Source: Hyaloperonospora brassicae
Lineage: Eukaryota; Oomycota; Peronosporomycetes; Peronosporales; Peronosporaceae
NCBI GenBank assembly: GCA_947650285.1
Contig: CANTFL010001448.1
Span: forward strand, 124,001 to 188,000
DNA: 64,000 nt
Reading direction: 5' to 3'
Positions 7,857-18,526 of this stretch are shown here, in pieces. How positions within the stretch are numbered: position 1 is the first letter of the stretch; every line of letters starts with the position of its first letter. The position numbers and the translations under genes are program-made. Under the pieces are notes generated by a model that ran no database searches, had not been told where the DNA came from, and saw only the letters and a program-made list of their open reading frames with translations.

Positions 7857-9104
7857 CTAAAAGATGGTACTCTTAGACATACCATTTATGATTACGTCCT
7901 TTATCGGTATCGGCGTCTGAGCCGGTACCGTTGCAGCATTCAATTTGTTGAATGCGTGCACTATCCGCCATCCTCCTGTGACCTTTCGCACACAGAAGGT
8001 CGGAGAGCTGTAAGGGAATGTTGATTCCCTCACATGTCCCGCTGCTAAGCGATCGGCAAAGAACTTGTCGATCGCTACTACTTGTTCACGAGGCAGTGGA
8101 CACTGCTTCATGACACAGTACTTCGAGCCCCGTTTGAGCTCGATCTCGTGTCGAGTGCCTTTGTCCTTAGGCAACTCGCATGTTTCGGGTTTAGGTAATA
8201 CGTCCTTGAATTCGATCAAATCCTTATACAAAGAATTTGCCTGAAGTGATTCCCAGGATTGATACGTGTAACGCTCAATCCGAGTCTTCTCATCGAGGAC
8301 ACTTTCGTCCATCGATGAGCTGCTGAGAACCCGTTCGTTCTCAGCAAATACTGTTGCCGACCGAATGTCGGTCACATACTCGTCCTCTGTGACGAGTATG
8401 CAGATCTGCTTGACTTTGCCACTACGCAGATCACGCAAGAACCGTTTCGGTTCTAGTGTTGAAAACTGAGTTATCTCCGAAGTTAACTTCGGAGGCACAA
8501 TCAGATCAAGCGTATAAGCGCCTACGCTTGATCCGTCATTAACCAAGACGTTCAACGTCTCGGTTTCTTCCTGGGAACTTGCTTCCACAGGTTGCTGAGG
8601 GCCTGATCCTTCAGCAAGTGACTCTTGAGGAATTCCTTCCTCAAGTACGTGGGGACTTATTCCCTCGACGTCTTCCGACTGTGGCTGTGCAACCACAGTC
8701 AGGCACCGATCCTCTACGGTCGACTCTCCAGTCGACCTAGGATGTCCATGTTGTCCTTTGAAGGCAACAGGCTTCTTTTGTCTAAGATTCTGCCCGCTAG
8801 GCATGCATCCATGTCCCGGTCCACTCGACTTATTCGAGTGGTGGACCTTCGGCGCAGCCTGTACTTTTGTACAGCCGCCGGGAGCTTGCTCCACAGTGTA
8901 GTGATCAACTACACCGTGATCTTGTGCAGTCGTGCTAACGACCGTACCGCAAGTGAGACCATCGCACTCACTCGCAGAACATCCACACGCTTGTGGACGC
9001 TCCAAGATGTTCATCAGATGGCCATCTGATGAACAAGCGGCAGGCATCTTCACGGATCGATGCTGCCAGCTCACTCTTGGTTCGTACCTTCTGAGCCTAG
9101 GCAA
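7857..9104 (-). CDS. Family A Pol: linker and N-terminal part of reverse transcriptase
   Basis: 415 codons beginning 16 bases after the protease stop. The first ~190 residues are a Cys/His- and Pro/Ser-rich linker without a recognised domain; the rest is the region preceding RT and the fingers (FADRLAAGHVRESTFPYSSP ... WRIVHAFNKLNAATVP). It ends at TAG 7857-7859 inside RT. The first part is nearly identical to 1-841 and about 80% similar to 40908-42113. Confidence 0.85.
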   Translation of the reverse strand: MPRLRRYEPRVSWQHRSVKMPAACSSDGHLMNILERPQACGCSASECDGLTCGTVVSTTAQDHGVVDHYTVEQAPGGCTKVQAAPKVHHSNKSSGPGHGCMPSGQNLRQKKPVAFKGQHGHPRSTGESTVEDRCLTVVAQPQSEDVEGISPHVLEEGIPQESLAEGSGPQQPVEASSQEETETLNVLVNDGSSVGAYTLDLIVPPKLTSEITQFSTLEPKRFLRDLRSGKVKQICILVTEDEYVTDIRSATVFAENERVLSSSSMDESVLDEKTRIERYTYQSWESLQANSLYKDLIEFKDVLPKPETCELPKDKGTRHEIELKRGSKYCVMKQCPLPREQVVAIDKFFADRLAAGHVRESTFPYSSPTFCVRKVTGGWRIVHAFNKLNAATVPAQTPIPIKDVIINGMSKSTIF

Positions 9105-9119
9105 TCCCAGGATGACATC

Positions 9120-9452
9120 TTACTTGTCATCCAAATCCAGTACGATGAAATCATCATCGTACTGTTCCCCTGCTAACGTGTAGTGGATTCCAACTACACG
9201 TTTCGTGGCGGTAATCGATTCGCCTGTTGCAAGGCGCACTGTCATCCGTGTTGGGGGAATGTCGCGCGTAACGAACTTGAGCCTACGACCCTCTAGTGAC
9301 TGGCGACAAACAAAGTTGCTCGACGCCCCACAGTCAAATGGGACACGAAGTGAAAAATCATTTGTCGCTTCTAATTTCAAGGTGATGAGCGAAACGTCAT
9401 CACCAGGTGCAGAGACACACAATGATTGTGTATATGGAGCAACTTTCGTCAA
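9120..9452 (-). CDS. Family A retropepsin (copy A2)
   Basis: 110 codons, identical in protein sequence to the A1 copy at 857-1189, with the same substituted loop DCGAS. Perfect protein identity between the two copies contrasts with about 20% divergence in the adjacent gag tail (9586-9780 against 1323-1517), which points to recombination or gene conversion between elements. Confidence 0.85.
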   Translation of the reverse strand: MTKVAPYTQSLCVSAPGDDVSLITLKLEATNDFSLRVPFDCGASSNFVCRQSLEGRRLKFVTRDIPPTRMTVRLATGESITATKRVVGIHYTLAGEQYDDDFIVLDLDDK

Positions 9453-9585
9453 GAGATTTGCAAATTCTCTTTGGGTTGCTGGATCAGTAGGGCGCTCTAC
9501 CCCTACTAACCCTGTCCACGTTTTGATGGTCCGTCTCGCTGTTGCAGTTTCGCAACAGCGCTGTACCCACGCCCATTGCCCTTTC

Positions 9586-10649
9586 TGGCAAATGGCCGAT
9601 CACTTCGCTTAGTACTGTGTGGTTTTGGGCGAGGGGCACTACACTCGTAATCTTAGTGTCCTAACATCTGACAGCGATTGGACTGCTGCAATCGCTTGTT
9701 GTTCGAAGAGCGAGGTCTGTCGTTCTCAGCATAGCAGGGTTCCATTGGTTATGGACCTCCGGTCTCTTGTCTTCTAGGTGGACGATAAGAGTTTGAGCTA
9801 GAATCAGTCCGTCTCATGCTAAAGTCTTCCTGTTCCGCGACTGATATCGCTTCTTCCAGCGTATTCAGCTCTAGACGGAACAGGTGGCTCCTGACGGGCC
9901 CTTCTGCGAGCCCTTGCATGAACACCGTAATCAACGTGTATTCATTTACCGGGTTAGCAGTTATAATACTCGCAAGGAGTCGTATATGTTGGGAGTAAGC
10001 GTGCACATCACGCTTACACTGCTTGAGTTTCAGTAGCTCTGAACAAACTCTGAACTCAGCCCGTGGCGGTTCAAACGTTTGTTTGAGACGGTTCTTGAAG
10101 GATTCCAGCGTCCCAAACGCGTATGGGTTGCTACTCTCAGCGCTAAGGCCCAGGTTTTGGCACGTCTTGCCAAGTGGGTTTGAGAAAATGTGAGTTTCAT
10201 TTGCTCATCGTCGATATGACGAGCCTTTATGGATCTGTCGAGTTCGACGAGCCATAACAAGAGGGAGTATTCCTTGACTCCTCTGTACTTGGAGATGTCC
10301 ACCTTCAAGATCTCGGGACGACGGGTTGTGTCGTCCCGCTCACAGCAGCATTGTATAGCTGCTGTCTCAACAGCTCTGTCTGTTGAGCACCGCGTTCTCT
10401 CAACTGCTCGGCTTGTTGAGAGCCTTGATGGCGAAGCAAGGCTACTTTCTCCCTCTCGAGAGCAAGTTCATTCTGAACGAACTTGGCGATAGCGGCATGT
10501 TGTTGGTCTCTGTCTAGAGACTCCAACATGGTGCTGACGACGAGTTCGCCCACGGTAGAACTCATTCGTTCTACCGCACCCCATTCGATGTCACTCAAAT
10601 GGGTAAACCCTTCACGCGTGGCGTGAAAGGTGTCTTCTTCATCCAACAT
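9586..10649 (-). pseudogene. Family A gag, frame-broken (A2)
   Basis: Three frames together cover Gag: 10305-10649 (start MLDEEDTFHATREGF, then the Gln/Glu-rich helix), 10030-10308 (MKVDISKYRG ... QMKLTFSQTHLARRAKTW) and 9749-10006 (MHAYSQHIRLLASI ... ), followed by a decayed zinc-knuckle region to 9586. Breaks lie near 10308, 10010-10080 and 9749. The N-terminal Met at 10649 sits about 50 bases inside the 5' LTR and gives the best start for the family. Confidence 0.85.
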
Positions 10650-10679
10650 GTTTATGTTGGATGCTGTGGTCCTTGGAAG

Positions 10680-10697
10680 GACTACAAAGTGCTACCA
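10680..10697 (-). other. Primer-binding site, family A (copy A2)
   Basis: Same TGGTAGCACTTTG start as in A1, two bases from the 5' LTR. Confidence 0.7.
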
Positions 10698-10699
10698 GG

Positions 10700-11092
10700 T
10701 GTAACGGGGCACACCCTTGCGTGAACTTAACGCAAGGGTATCGGTGCCCCGACAGACGTACACGACGCGAACGAGGAAGCGTAGGATAAGGAAAAAGTAA
10801 AACTGTTAAATTAATATAATTAAGTCTTTAAACTACTGTCTCTTCGTTTGACTTAATTCAATTATACTAATATAACTGCATGTATGGTGACGTCTCGTCA
10901 CCACTCATTGCGCGCGTCTAGCGGCGATTGGTGGGTTGATATCATCACGATATCAACCAATGAACAGACCCTTTGGTCGACCCTTCAATATCACCACTTT
11001 GGTGATATTGTTTTAAAGAATATCCATCTTTATATTCTTTATTGTCACTTTCCTTAAAGTGACAATTTCATGTAACGGGCTGCCCCGTTACA
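10700..11092 (-). repeat. Family A 5' LTR of copy A2 (393 bp)
   Basis: TGTAACGGGGCA ... TGCCCCGTTACA with the same internal hairpins as the other LTRs. Its gag-proximal ~120 bases differ from the 3' LTR at roughly 20 positions, while the remaining ~270 bases are almost identical, an uneven pattern that suggests partial conversion. Confidence 0.93.
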
Positions 11093-11097
11093 CCATG
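11093..11097. repeat. Target-site duplication, right copy (CCATG)
   Basis: Exact repeat of 3107-3111, bounding the A2 insertion. Confidence 0.9.
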
Positions 11098-12101
11098 AGC
11101 ATTCCGAATCACTCAGTGCAGACGTCCAAACGATGGGTTTTACAGTGCATTACGGACCAAATCTGATTCCAGCGACATGCGGCGGATGCGTTCTGAAATC
11201 GTGCCGTGTACCGCTGAGGTGGTCCGTCAATATGGACAATGCCGCCTACATGCAAAGACTGCTTAGCATTTTCTAAAATTGTTGACATTGGTTCCTCACG
11301 CCTTCTCGACTCGCTAGCACAACAGTCATGGCATCTCAAGAGCCATCGTGACAAAGTCGGCGATACATGACGTCCTCTCCGCCTGCCGCTGTCGCCACAT
11401 CAGTTTCATTGACCATATCCAGTGTAGATTGCAACAAAGAGCGCTCACAACCCCGCACAACAATTGGTCATGTGATGCTCTTCGGGTTCCCCCTCGTTGT
11501 CGCAAGACAGGGCTGCGCCAATCGCTGGCGCCGATAATGTTAACGTCGCAGCCAACTAGACCTTGTCTATGGACGAGAACGGCCGCATCTACAGCGACAT
11601 TCTCGTTTACGCGGCACCCTGCACCTGCGTCTGCGGTCGTCAAGTTAGCTTCAGTCGCTTTAACTTGGTATAGCTGGACAGCACATCTACGTCACTCGGT
11701 TTGTTTTCAGCTTGGGGATCCTATAACGGCAGGTGCTCGTTCCGCGCGACAAGTCTTGCGCGCCTTTTGTTCGTTCTTCTGCCCTCATGATCACCTAGCT
11801 CTTCTATGCTGGATTCAAGCGGCTCGCGTCCATCCCCGCGCCTAGCGCTACGTGTCGCATTTTTGTCGTGTCAACACACAAGCGAAGGCGGAACAATCTT
11901 TTTTCATCCATTCCGAATCCTCTTTTCCATCACAACGATACTGTAAAGAATGTCGCAACTGCTCAATTGTATTGTGCCCGTTTCACTACCTGTGCACGTG
12001 TCAACCAATAAAAAAATTCCAAGATAAAAGTACTGTCGTGCGCGAAGAAGAACATCATTCAACAAATTTTATCAGAATTTGCAGCAAAAAATCTATATTT
12101 T
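11098..12101. other. Unannotated region downstream of the effector gene
   Basis: About 1 kb with open frames on both strands (e.g. plus 11348-11845) that show no recognisable domain, no conserved motif and no match to the elements in this window. It probably includes the 3' flank of the effector gene, which is AT-rich at 12000-12100. Confidence 0.5.
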
Positions 12102-12872
12102 CTACGGTATATTTGGTGGATTTCCCCCTACAGATTTGATGAACATAAGGTTCCTATAGAAGATGAAATTCGTCACGACCTCTTTCACGAGGTCTACATC
12201 TCCCATCTCTCCTCCTTGCAACACCTCATCCATAAGACGGTCGTTTAGTTGCACTTGCCCAAACTTTCGCATCCACTGATCGAATTGTACCATTTGAAGC
12301 GACAAGGCATGCTCTACTTTATCATAACTACCCAATTGAAGTGCGAATGCAACCTCAGCCTCTCCCCACTTACTCACAAGCGATGCGAGGGCATTGCGTA
12401 AAACCTGCTGCTGCTTTTTGTGAGACATGCTCTCGAACTCAGAGCCCAGCTTCAATCTCGAGATTTGGGCCACCCGCGCACTGCGTCGCAAGTCTTTGAA
12501 CTTCTCGGACGGAAACACGTGACCCTCCATTGGCATCCCATCACGCCAGTTACGGACATGGACCAATAACTCGTCAATTGGCGCTAATTTTGACGGTTCT
12601 TGATCGAACAGACCAGCGAGCGCCCCTTCCGATTTCGTCACAGCCGCATATTCAGTCAGTCGTTCGAGCAGAGCTGTAACATCATCGACTTTCATTCGCT
12701 CTTCGGCCTTGCCATCGCCGACAGAATGCGTTATCGTCGCTTCGTTCGTGGAGTTGAAGGGGATACGATCGCCAAGTGTCGCGACCTCAGGACGACTCAG
12801 GCCTGAGGCGAAATTGACGACGATGAGTGGTACGACTCTCACGAAGAGAGCTACGAAGTGGATAAATTTCAT
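12102..12872 (-). CDS. Secreted EER-type effector candidate with WY-like C-terminus
   Basis: 256 codons, no intron needed. Residues 1-24 form a hydrophobic signal peptide (MKFIHFVALF ... FASG). A short Ser/Thr/Asn-rich segment follows with an EER motif at residues 57-59 (DGKAEERMKVDD) but no RxLR in front of it; such EER-only or variant forms are known among downy mildew effectors. The C-terminal 190 residues are predicted helical, with a Trp/Tyr spacing (W169, Y183, W200) like the WY fold of oomycete effectors. It would be secreted and act in host tissue; target unknown. It stands alone between retrotransposon remnants, typical of effector genes. An alternative is an unrelated secreted helical protein. 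Confidence 0.62.
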   Translation of the reverse strand: MKFIHFVALFVRVVPLIVVNFASGLSRPEVATLGDRIPFNSTNEATITHSVGDGKAEERMKVDDVTALLERLTEYAAVTKSEGALAGLFDQEPSKLAPIDELLVHVRNWRDGMPMEGHVFPSEKFKDLRRSARVAQISRLKLGSEFESMSHKKQQQVLRNALASLVSKWGEAEVAFALQLGSYDKVEHALSLQMVQFDQWMRKFGQVQLNDRLMDEVLQGGEMGDVDLVKEVVTNFIFYRNLMFIKSVGGNPPNIP

Positions 12873-12937
12873 AGCCCAGGCACAGGGATGGCTGAAAGAG
12901 GGAACAGCGCACTCGAACGCAAATTTAGTAGTAAATG

Positions 12938-13178
12938 ATATCAGCGACCAAGTGGGTGATCCGTGTGCAACGGGTCTGACAGTAATGGGTGTGAGAAACC
13001 GAGTGAGTGGTCCGTGTGCAACGGGTCTGACAGTAATGGGTGTTAGCGACCAAATAAGTGGACCGCATGCAACGGGTCTGATAGTAATGGGTGTGAGAAA
13101 TCGAGTGAGTGGTCCGTGTGCAACGGGTCCGACAATAATGGGTGTGAGCGACCGAGTGAGTGGTGCAACGGGTCAGCC
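12938..13178. repeat. 51-bp minisatellite in the effector 5' flank
   Basis: Four full and one partial copies with a period of exactly 51 bp; units can be anchored on CCGTGTGCAA or its variant at 12961, 13012, 13063 and 13114. Odd and even units differ consistently (GTGAGAAAYCGAGTGAGTGG against GCGACCAAATAAGTGG types), so the true unit is a 102-bp dimer. Because 51 is a multiple of three, open frames run through on both strands, but nothing else suggests coding. It begins about 70-90 bases upstream of the effector ATG. Confidence 0.85.
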
Positions 13179-13221
13179 CATTACCCAAAATTTAAACACC
13201 CAATTTGGTCAACGAGAGTAA

Positions 13222-14626
13222 TGTTTTCATTGATTTATGACACAAATGTTCCCCGCTGGAAGTAAATATTGACCAAATTTTACCGCCAAAGATGATACTC
13301 GGCGCCGCGCCACTCGTTGGTTGATACAAGCCATTCAATATACCAACTACTTTACGAATCGCTGCAACGCGCGCGAAATAGGTGGAGAGCGAGCAGCTAC
13401 ATCACGTAGTTATGCGCTAGCCTAGTGTAAGGAAGATCAGAGAGATTATGTTAGGAACCCTTTGGTTCGAGATTAAAGACATACTCTTACTAAGCACCCA
13501 TGTGTCTACGTCGGTTGATACCCGGAAAGGTTGTGTGGATTACACCATAGAGAATATTCTCTAGATACTCATACCGATCAGACCGTATCCGTTTACGGAG
13601 GATAATACGTGCCAGCCACCGAATTCGAAATCCTTCGATAGAGCTAATTTTGGAATATGAGGTCTTGACCAGGAATGGACTGGATAAAAAAGTATTTCTG
13701 TAAAGAGATGTATAGGTCCACACCCACCCTCTATACGTACACACACCCCTGAAATAGTATTTCCTTCTTAAGTACCGTAACCTGCCTAACTAGAACTGCA
13801 CACTTATACATACAAATGCCATTTAAATATTATTTCTACTCACACACCCCACCGTGATACGGGCCTCTTTTGTGTCTGCACACAACCTTGCGTTTGACTT
13901 CCGCTCTCATTATCCGGTACACCCCCTACATGTACCCCGAATACTACCATTTCCCCCTACTTAAAAAAACGCCCACAATAGGGCTGAGCAAATCGAATAT
14001 TCGTCGAACATTAAGGGCCCTTCGAATAATTCAACTCGAACATTTGACAGCATCGAATATTCGACTCGAAGATTGTAAGCGGCTCGAATATCCGACCAAA
14101 TTAATTGTAGACTAGCACATTAAGACACGCGTTTTGATAATAAAGCCAGTTTATATGAACAGATTTGGAGTGAAGCGGACATCGTATTTAGTGTCCGCGA
14201 CATTAATTCGTGCAAAATACCCTTCGAGTTCAAGCACAGGATATAGTGTCCATAACACTAATTGTGGTGTGACACTAATTTGTGTGCGTTGAGATTAGTG
14301 CCCATGACACTATTTGGAGCAAAATCAGAATAAGTGCCTGCGCAATTGTGTATCGAAGTGGGGACCGAGTGTAATATACATAATTAACTCAAATATCGGA
14401 AATTGAGCGAAGGATACCTCCGCAAATTTTGCGGGCACGTAGGTAAATTTGCGAAATGCAAGTGGCCCACAGTGTAGTTACAGTTGTGTATGATTTCCTC
14501 TGCAGTGGTGCGACATGAAAATGTTTTGGCTGTATTTCATTCAAAATCACCTTTTTGACATACTTAATTCGGATTTGACCAACTTTTTTGAATGAAGAAA
14601 TTTATTCATACGTGAATTAGTGTCCA
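13222..14626. other. AT-rich intergenic region with short inverted motifs
   Basis: No convincing coding frame. It holds a cluster of TTCGA/AATATTCG words at about 13989-14100 and five degenerate copies of an AGTGTC-N-GACACT palindrome-like motif followed by AATT at about 14188, 14233, 14268, 14295 and 14616. Their nature is unknown; they could be remnants of a small foldback element. Confidence 0.5.
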
Positions 14627-15018
14627 TGTAAAGGGGCAGCCCGTTACATGGAATTGTCACTAAAGAAACAATGACAATAAAGAATATTAGGTTGAATATT
14701 CTTTAAACAATATCACCGATAGTGGTGATATTGAAGGGTCGATCAAAGAGTCTGCTCATTGGTTGATATCGTGATGATACCAACCCACCAATCGCCGCAG
14801 GACGCGCGCAATGAGTGGTGACGAAACGTCACCATACACTCAGTTATATAAACATAATTAAGTCAGGTTAAACAGAGAGACAGTAGTTAAAAGACTTAAT
14901 TACATTAATACAACAGTTTTGCTTTTCCCTTACCTACCGCTTCCTCGGTTGCCCCGTGTACGCTTGTCGGTGCACGATACCTTTGCGTTAAGTTCACGCA
15001 AGGGTGTGCCTCGTTACA
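14627..15018 (+). repeat. Solo LTR of family A, inverted orientation (392 bp)
   Basis: Starts TGTAAAGGGGCAGCCCGTT and ends GGGTGTGCCTCGTTACA; throughout it is the reverse complement of the 2439-2830 LTR with scattered substitutions. There is no PBS, polypurine tract or internal sequence at either side, so it is a solo LTR left by LTR-LTR recombination. The flanking pentamers (GTCCA and TCTTT) do not match, so the target duplication has decayed or the event was not simple. Confidence 0.88.
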
Positions 15019-18017
15019 TCTTTGGACCAATTCGATAACCAATCATTTTCACAAGAGTAGATTGCTGACTGCATTAATGTATAAGTTGTATATAGCCAAT
15101 AAAAAATCTCCATTTGTAATGAATACCGTCCACGACGTAAGCTTAAGCTCGACCGCCGCCGCAGCCTCAAGCTCGAGTGCTGCCATCACATCATATATCT
15201 CGACTGCCGCCTTAGCTCCCTAAATGGCAATTCCTGATGATGATGCTCAAGCTTTGGCCAGGTCAGAGTCAGCGAACTTGGCGATTAAAGTAAAAGTTGA
15301 TGATCACTTTGAAATGGACAAAGACGCTTGCTTAGTCAAGTGCATTGAATTTAAGGAAACGTGAAGGGTGAACTAAACCACAAAAACGAATTTGACCAAG
15401 CACTTCCAAGACAAACATCCGACCAAGCTAGTAGTGCCTCTCCACGACGTCATTCAAAAGAAACGTCGCCCGTATCATTTTCGAGCGTCTTGACTTTCAC
15501 TATACCTGCGAAGTATGATCGTCCTTCCACAGTCGGGAGCATCGCGAAATTTGCAATATTATAAAATTCTCTAGGATCCGCTGCGTCCGCCTTTCTAAAT
15601 ACCACTAATCCTAATATAGCTGTTTCCATACCTCTTTCTGATTCTGGTAAGTATCCCACCACTCCGCTCGACCCGTCGCATTAGCGAGCGATGTTTTAAT
15701 CGTCTGTTTCTGACAGCGATTCAATCCCGTGCAGTATAGGGATCTCGACTTTGGTTGATGACGCGGAACCCCCTCCTGTTCTTTTACCTAATTTCATCGA
15801 TTACTACGATACCTGGTCTCACGTTTACGAAACTATTCACCCTAGCAGAAGCAACGCAGTGTATGGCAGCCGTCTTCGACGGTTAAATATTATAGGTATG
15901 ACCCAAGTTACTTGGCCGATCGTCTGGTGTCACTTCAGGCTGATTTAATCGACCGAGCGGTGACGTTGACCGGCTCTTGGCGTGGAAATCCTTGCTTTTC
16001 AATAAATCGATTAGTACGACCCTGCTGGCCGTTTATCTGTGTATCGCCGCCATATTCTCGCTCCCTATGGCTCGTTCGAAGCTGTGGGCTGGATAGCCGA
16101 CTTGGTCACCGCCTACGAGCAAAACATAAGAAGTTCTCAGCCAGGTACCGTTGAGGGCGACCAGGTATATTTTACAACGAGCAAGACAACACCAATGCCT
16201 TCCTTGCCTTGTACTACAACCCCAGACATTAAGTGTCCGGGTCGGACGGTTCATATGTGACGGACGGTGTCCAGTCCGATATTTCAGTGGATAAGAACTA
16301 AGCCACTGCGATCTCGACAAACCCATGAATCTCCGTTTTTGCAGCATTTTGCATCATCACTTCGCGGTGTATAAGTATCCTGTACTAGAAGAAGAGTCCA
16401 GTCCGGTAAATTGGCTTGTCGCTTTCCAGATCTCCAATTTAGCGTCACTGTTACTCAAGAATTATTAGCTGTGTTTGGAGCCTCATCTTGTACCTGGGCG
16501 CTTGCATCAAATTCAAATTTAACATGCCTCCCAAGGTTATTAATCTAAATACATTGACTTCTTCTATTCATCGCATCGTTTCTTCATACCGGCGCCTTCT
16601 ATCTTCTTCCTATTAGCTTTGGCCTACCATACAGTTGAGCGCAGATATCGAATTAAGACCCGGGATGCTATCCTGACGAATGGATTTAGTGAAACCAACT
16701 CGTGAACGACACATTTCTCGTGACCTTCGGATATCGTTTGGTTTGTATGCGACGTTTTGCTTTAGCCACGTCATACCTAATAAAAGCGTCGGCTCATATT
16801 ATAAAAATTGTATTTCCTATGTGTGACTCTAGTAGAGACGGATTTGCGGTCCCTCGCGATACTCTCGAAATCGTAGCTCGCTTAAACTTTCCCAGAATTT
16901 TCCCTTGCAAGCTCGGTCCCCTTCTACCAGTGTCGCAATCCTTGCAGAATCTGAAATTCTTCTGCACATTTCTAAAAAACCTGTCTTGGGATAGTGCCGT
17001 CGCGCACGTTTATGATTACGTTTATAAACCCTTTGGTAGCTCCTTCCAAGACACGTGTTAAAGTGGTAAAGGAAGTCTTTCAGCAGTCTATAGACGACCA
17101 CCATCCAAATCATTGTGTACCTACCATCTTTTCGGCGATGGGATTCGTGCAGTAATTTAAAGGCCTATTTTGCATATCTCAAAATCGCCTGACACCATTC
17201 TGCACACACTGGACGAGTCCAATGACAGTTAATTATATTTAATTTTTAGATATAACTTCGGATCTCGTATCAAGATCAATTCTTCTTGCGTATTTTAACT
17301 TCTTTCCACTGTGAGACAATATGCTACCTCCTCTCACATGGTCTCCTCTGAAATACATATGAGAGAATTTCATCTAGTTACTGCAGATGGCGTTGCTATA
17401 TACTCAAGGATATGACTACAGCAATTCTCGCAATTGGTCAATTTCTGCTAGACCTGGTAGCCCTACACACTTAGGTCAGTGTGGAGAAGCGCGTAGAAGG
17501 AATGACGAAGGCGTGGATCGCGCGATTTACCTAAAGTGCGAAACCAATTCGATTGGTGGAGCGCGGATGGAGCGGCCCACTATGGAACAATCCACGGGAA
17601 ATATGATCGACGAGGATAAATGATCAAGGTAAATTACATAATTGGTGTGTATGGCATAATGGGTGTGGATCACATACCACGATTCACTTACCCCGCGATC
17701 CACTACACCGCAATCCACTGTATCGCAGGGTGGTGTGGACACATAAGTGGTGTGAACACATGTGAAATGTGGATAATTGGCGTGGAAACATAGTTGGTAT
17801 GGATCACATAATATGTGTAGATCACATACCGCGATGAACCACCCCGCGATCCACCGTGGATATATCTGCTATGGGCCACATGATGTACGAGGTGAACAAC
17901 ATAGACAGACGATATGCAACAAAGACCTAGCAAAAAGATAGGCATAGTCATAGGTAATAAATTTGGGTAATTGACGTTAAACAGAATTGAATTTGCAACG
18001 AAAGACACGCGTCGACT
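15019..18017. other. 3-kb region without recognisable genes
   Basis: Only short frames are open, none with recognisable motifs. Base composition is mixed and a few stretches (15360-15660, 15750-16260, 16830-17110) could be very old transposon debris. At 17640-17880 short words such as GGATCACATAC and CCCCGCGATCCAC recur about 164 bp apart. The left end of the decayed family B LTR may lie within 17440-18017 but cannot be traced. Confidence 0.45.
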
Positions 18018-18526
18018 TCTCCCGGGCAGGATCTTTGGCCTCCCGTTGAATAGAGATCCACCCGCGTCTTTACAAACTTTGTCCTTGGATTGTTTGGCCA
18101 GGAGGAAGTCATTTATCACCCTCCCTCAACTGCGATAGGACGCAGTGAACCCTACGGTTCAGATTCAAGATCGCGAGACGGCTCAAGTGGTCAGAAGGCT
18201 CGCGTATCAATCATCACCCCTGGCAAAGGAGACTCTGGGAGAGCGCCCAAGTTACAAGCGATCGAGTGAAGAATTTCCACGCGATCCCCATATACGTTTG
18301 ACCGAGTGAAGCATTTCCTCCCGATAAACACCTATCCCTAAGACGGTCAAGTTCAGCTTCAGCTCAAGTCCACCAATAAGAGCGCAACCCGCCCCACCGA
18401 CGGGTACACCAGGAGAGCAAGAAGACACAGAACACGAAATCGGCGTACCCCCCTAGTTTGGGCGGTCGTCCGGGCGCCAGTGGAGAGTCGGGACCACAAG
18501 GAATTTGTGATCACCACTCCACCAGA
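18018..18526 (+). repeat. Family B LTR remnant (3' part)
   Basis: Decayed relative of 28310-28794: shared landmarks are the words around AGGATCTTTGGCC and TTTGGCCAGG near the left end and CCACTCCACCAGA at the right end. It is followed by the conserved TGGTGCGCGTGC primer-binding site at 18528. Confidence 0.75.

Larger units (their letters stand above)
3112..11092 (-). mobile_element. Ty3/Gypsy chromodomain element, family A, full-length copy A2 (7,981 bp)
   Basis: Complete LTR retrotransposon on the minus strand: 5' LTR 10700-11092, PBS, gag, protease, RT, RNase H, integrase, chromodomain, then an antisense (plus-strand) ORF, polypurine tract and 3' LTR 3112-3502, flanked by a perfect CCATG duplication. 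The two LTRs are about 95% alike by eye, with differences concentrated in the outer 120 bases. Gag has frameshifts, RT a TAG at 7857-7859 and further frame changes, RNase H and integrase are in different frames, and a TAA precedes the chromodomain; the copy is dead unless mobilised in trans. Confidence 0.96.

Noticed and set aside
12709..13221. Plus-strand 170-aa frame with a repeated GPCATGLTVMGV peptide
   Set aside because: It starts antisense to the effector and its repeats come from the 51-bp minisatellite, whose period is a multiple of three. An open frame is expected there without selection.
14622..15023. Target-site duplication of the solo LTR
   Set aside because: The flanking pentamers GTCCA and TCTTT do not match.
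15450..16347. Possible transposase or other protein fragments
   Set aside because: Frames are short and I could not match them to any family with confidence.
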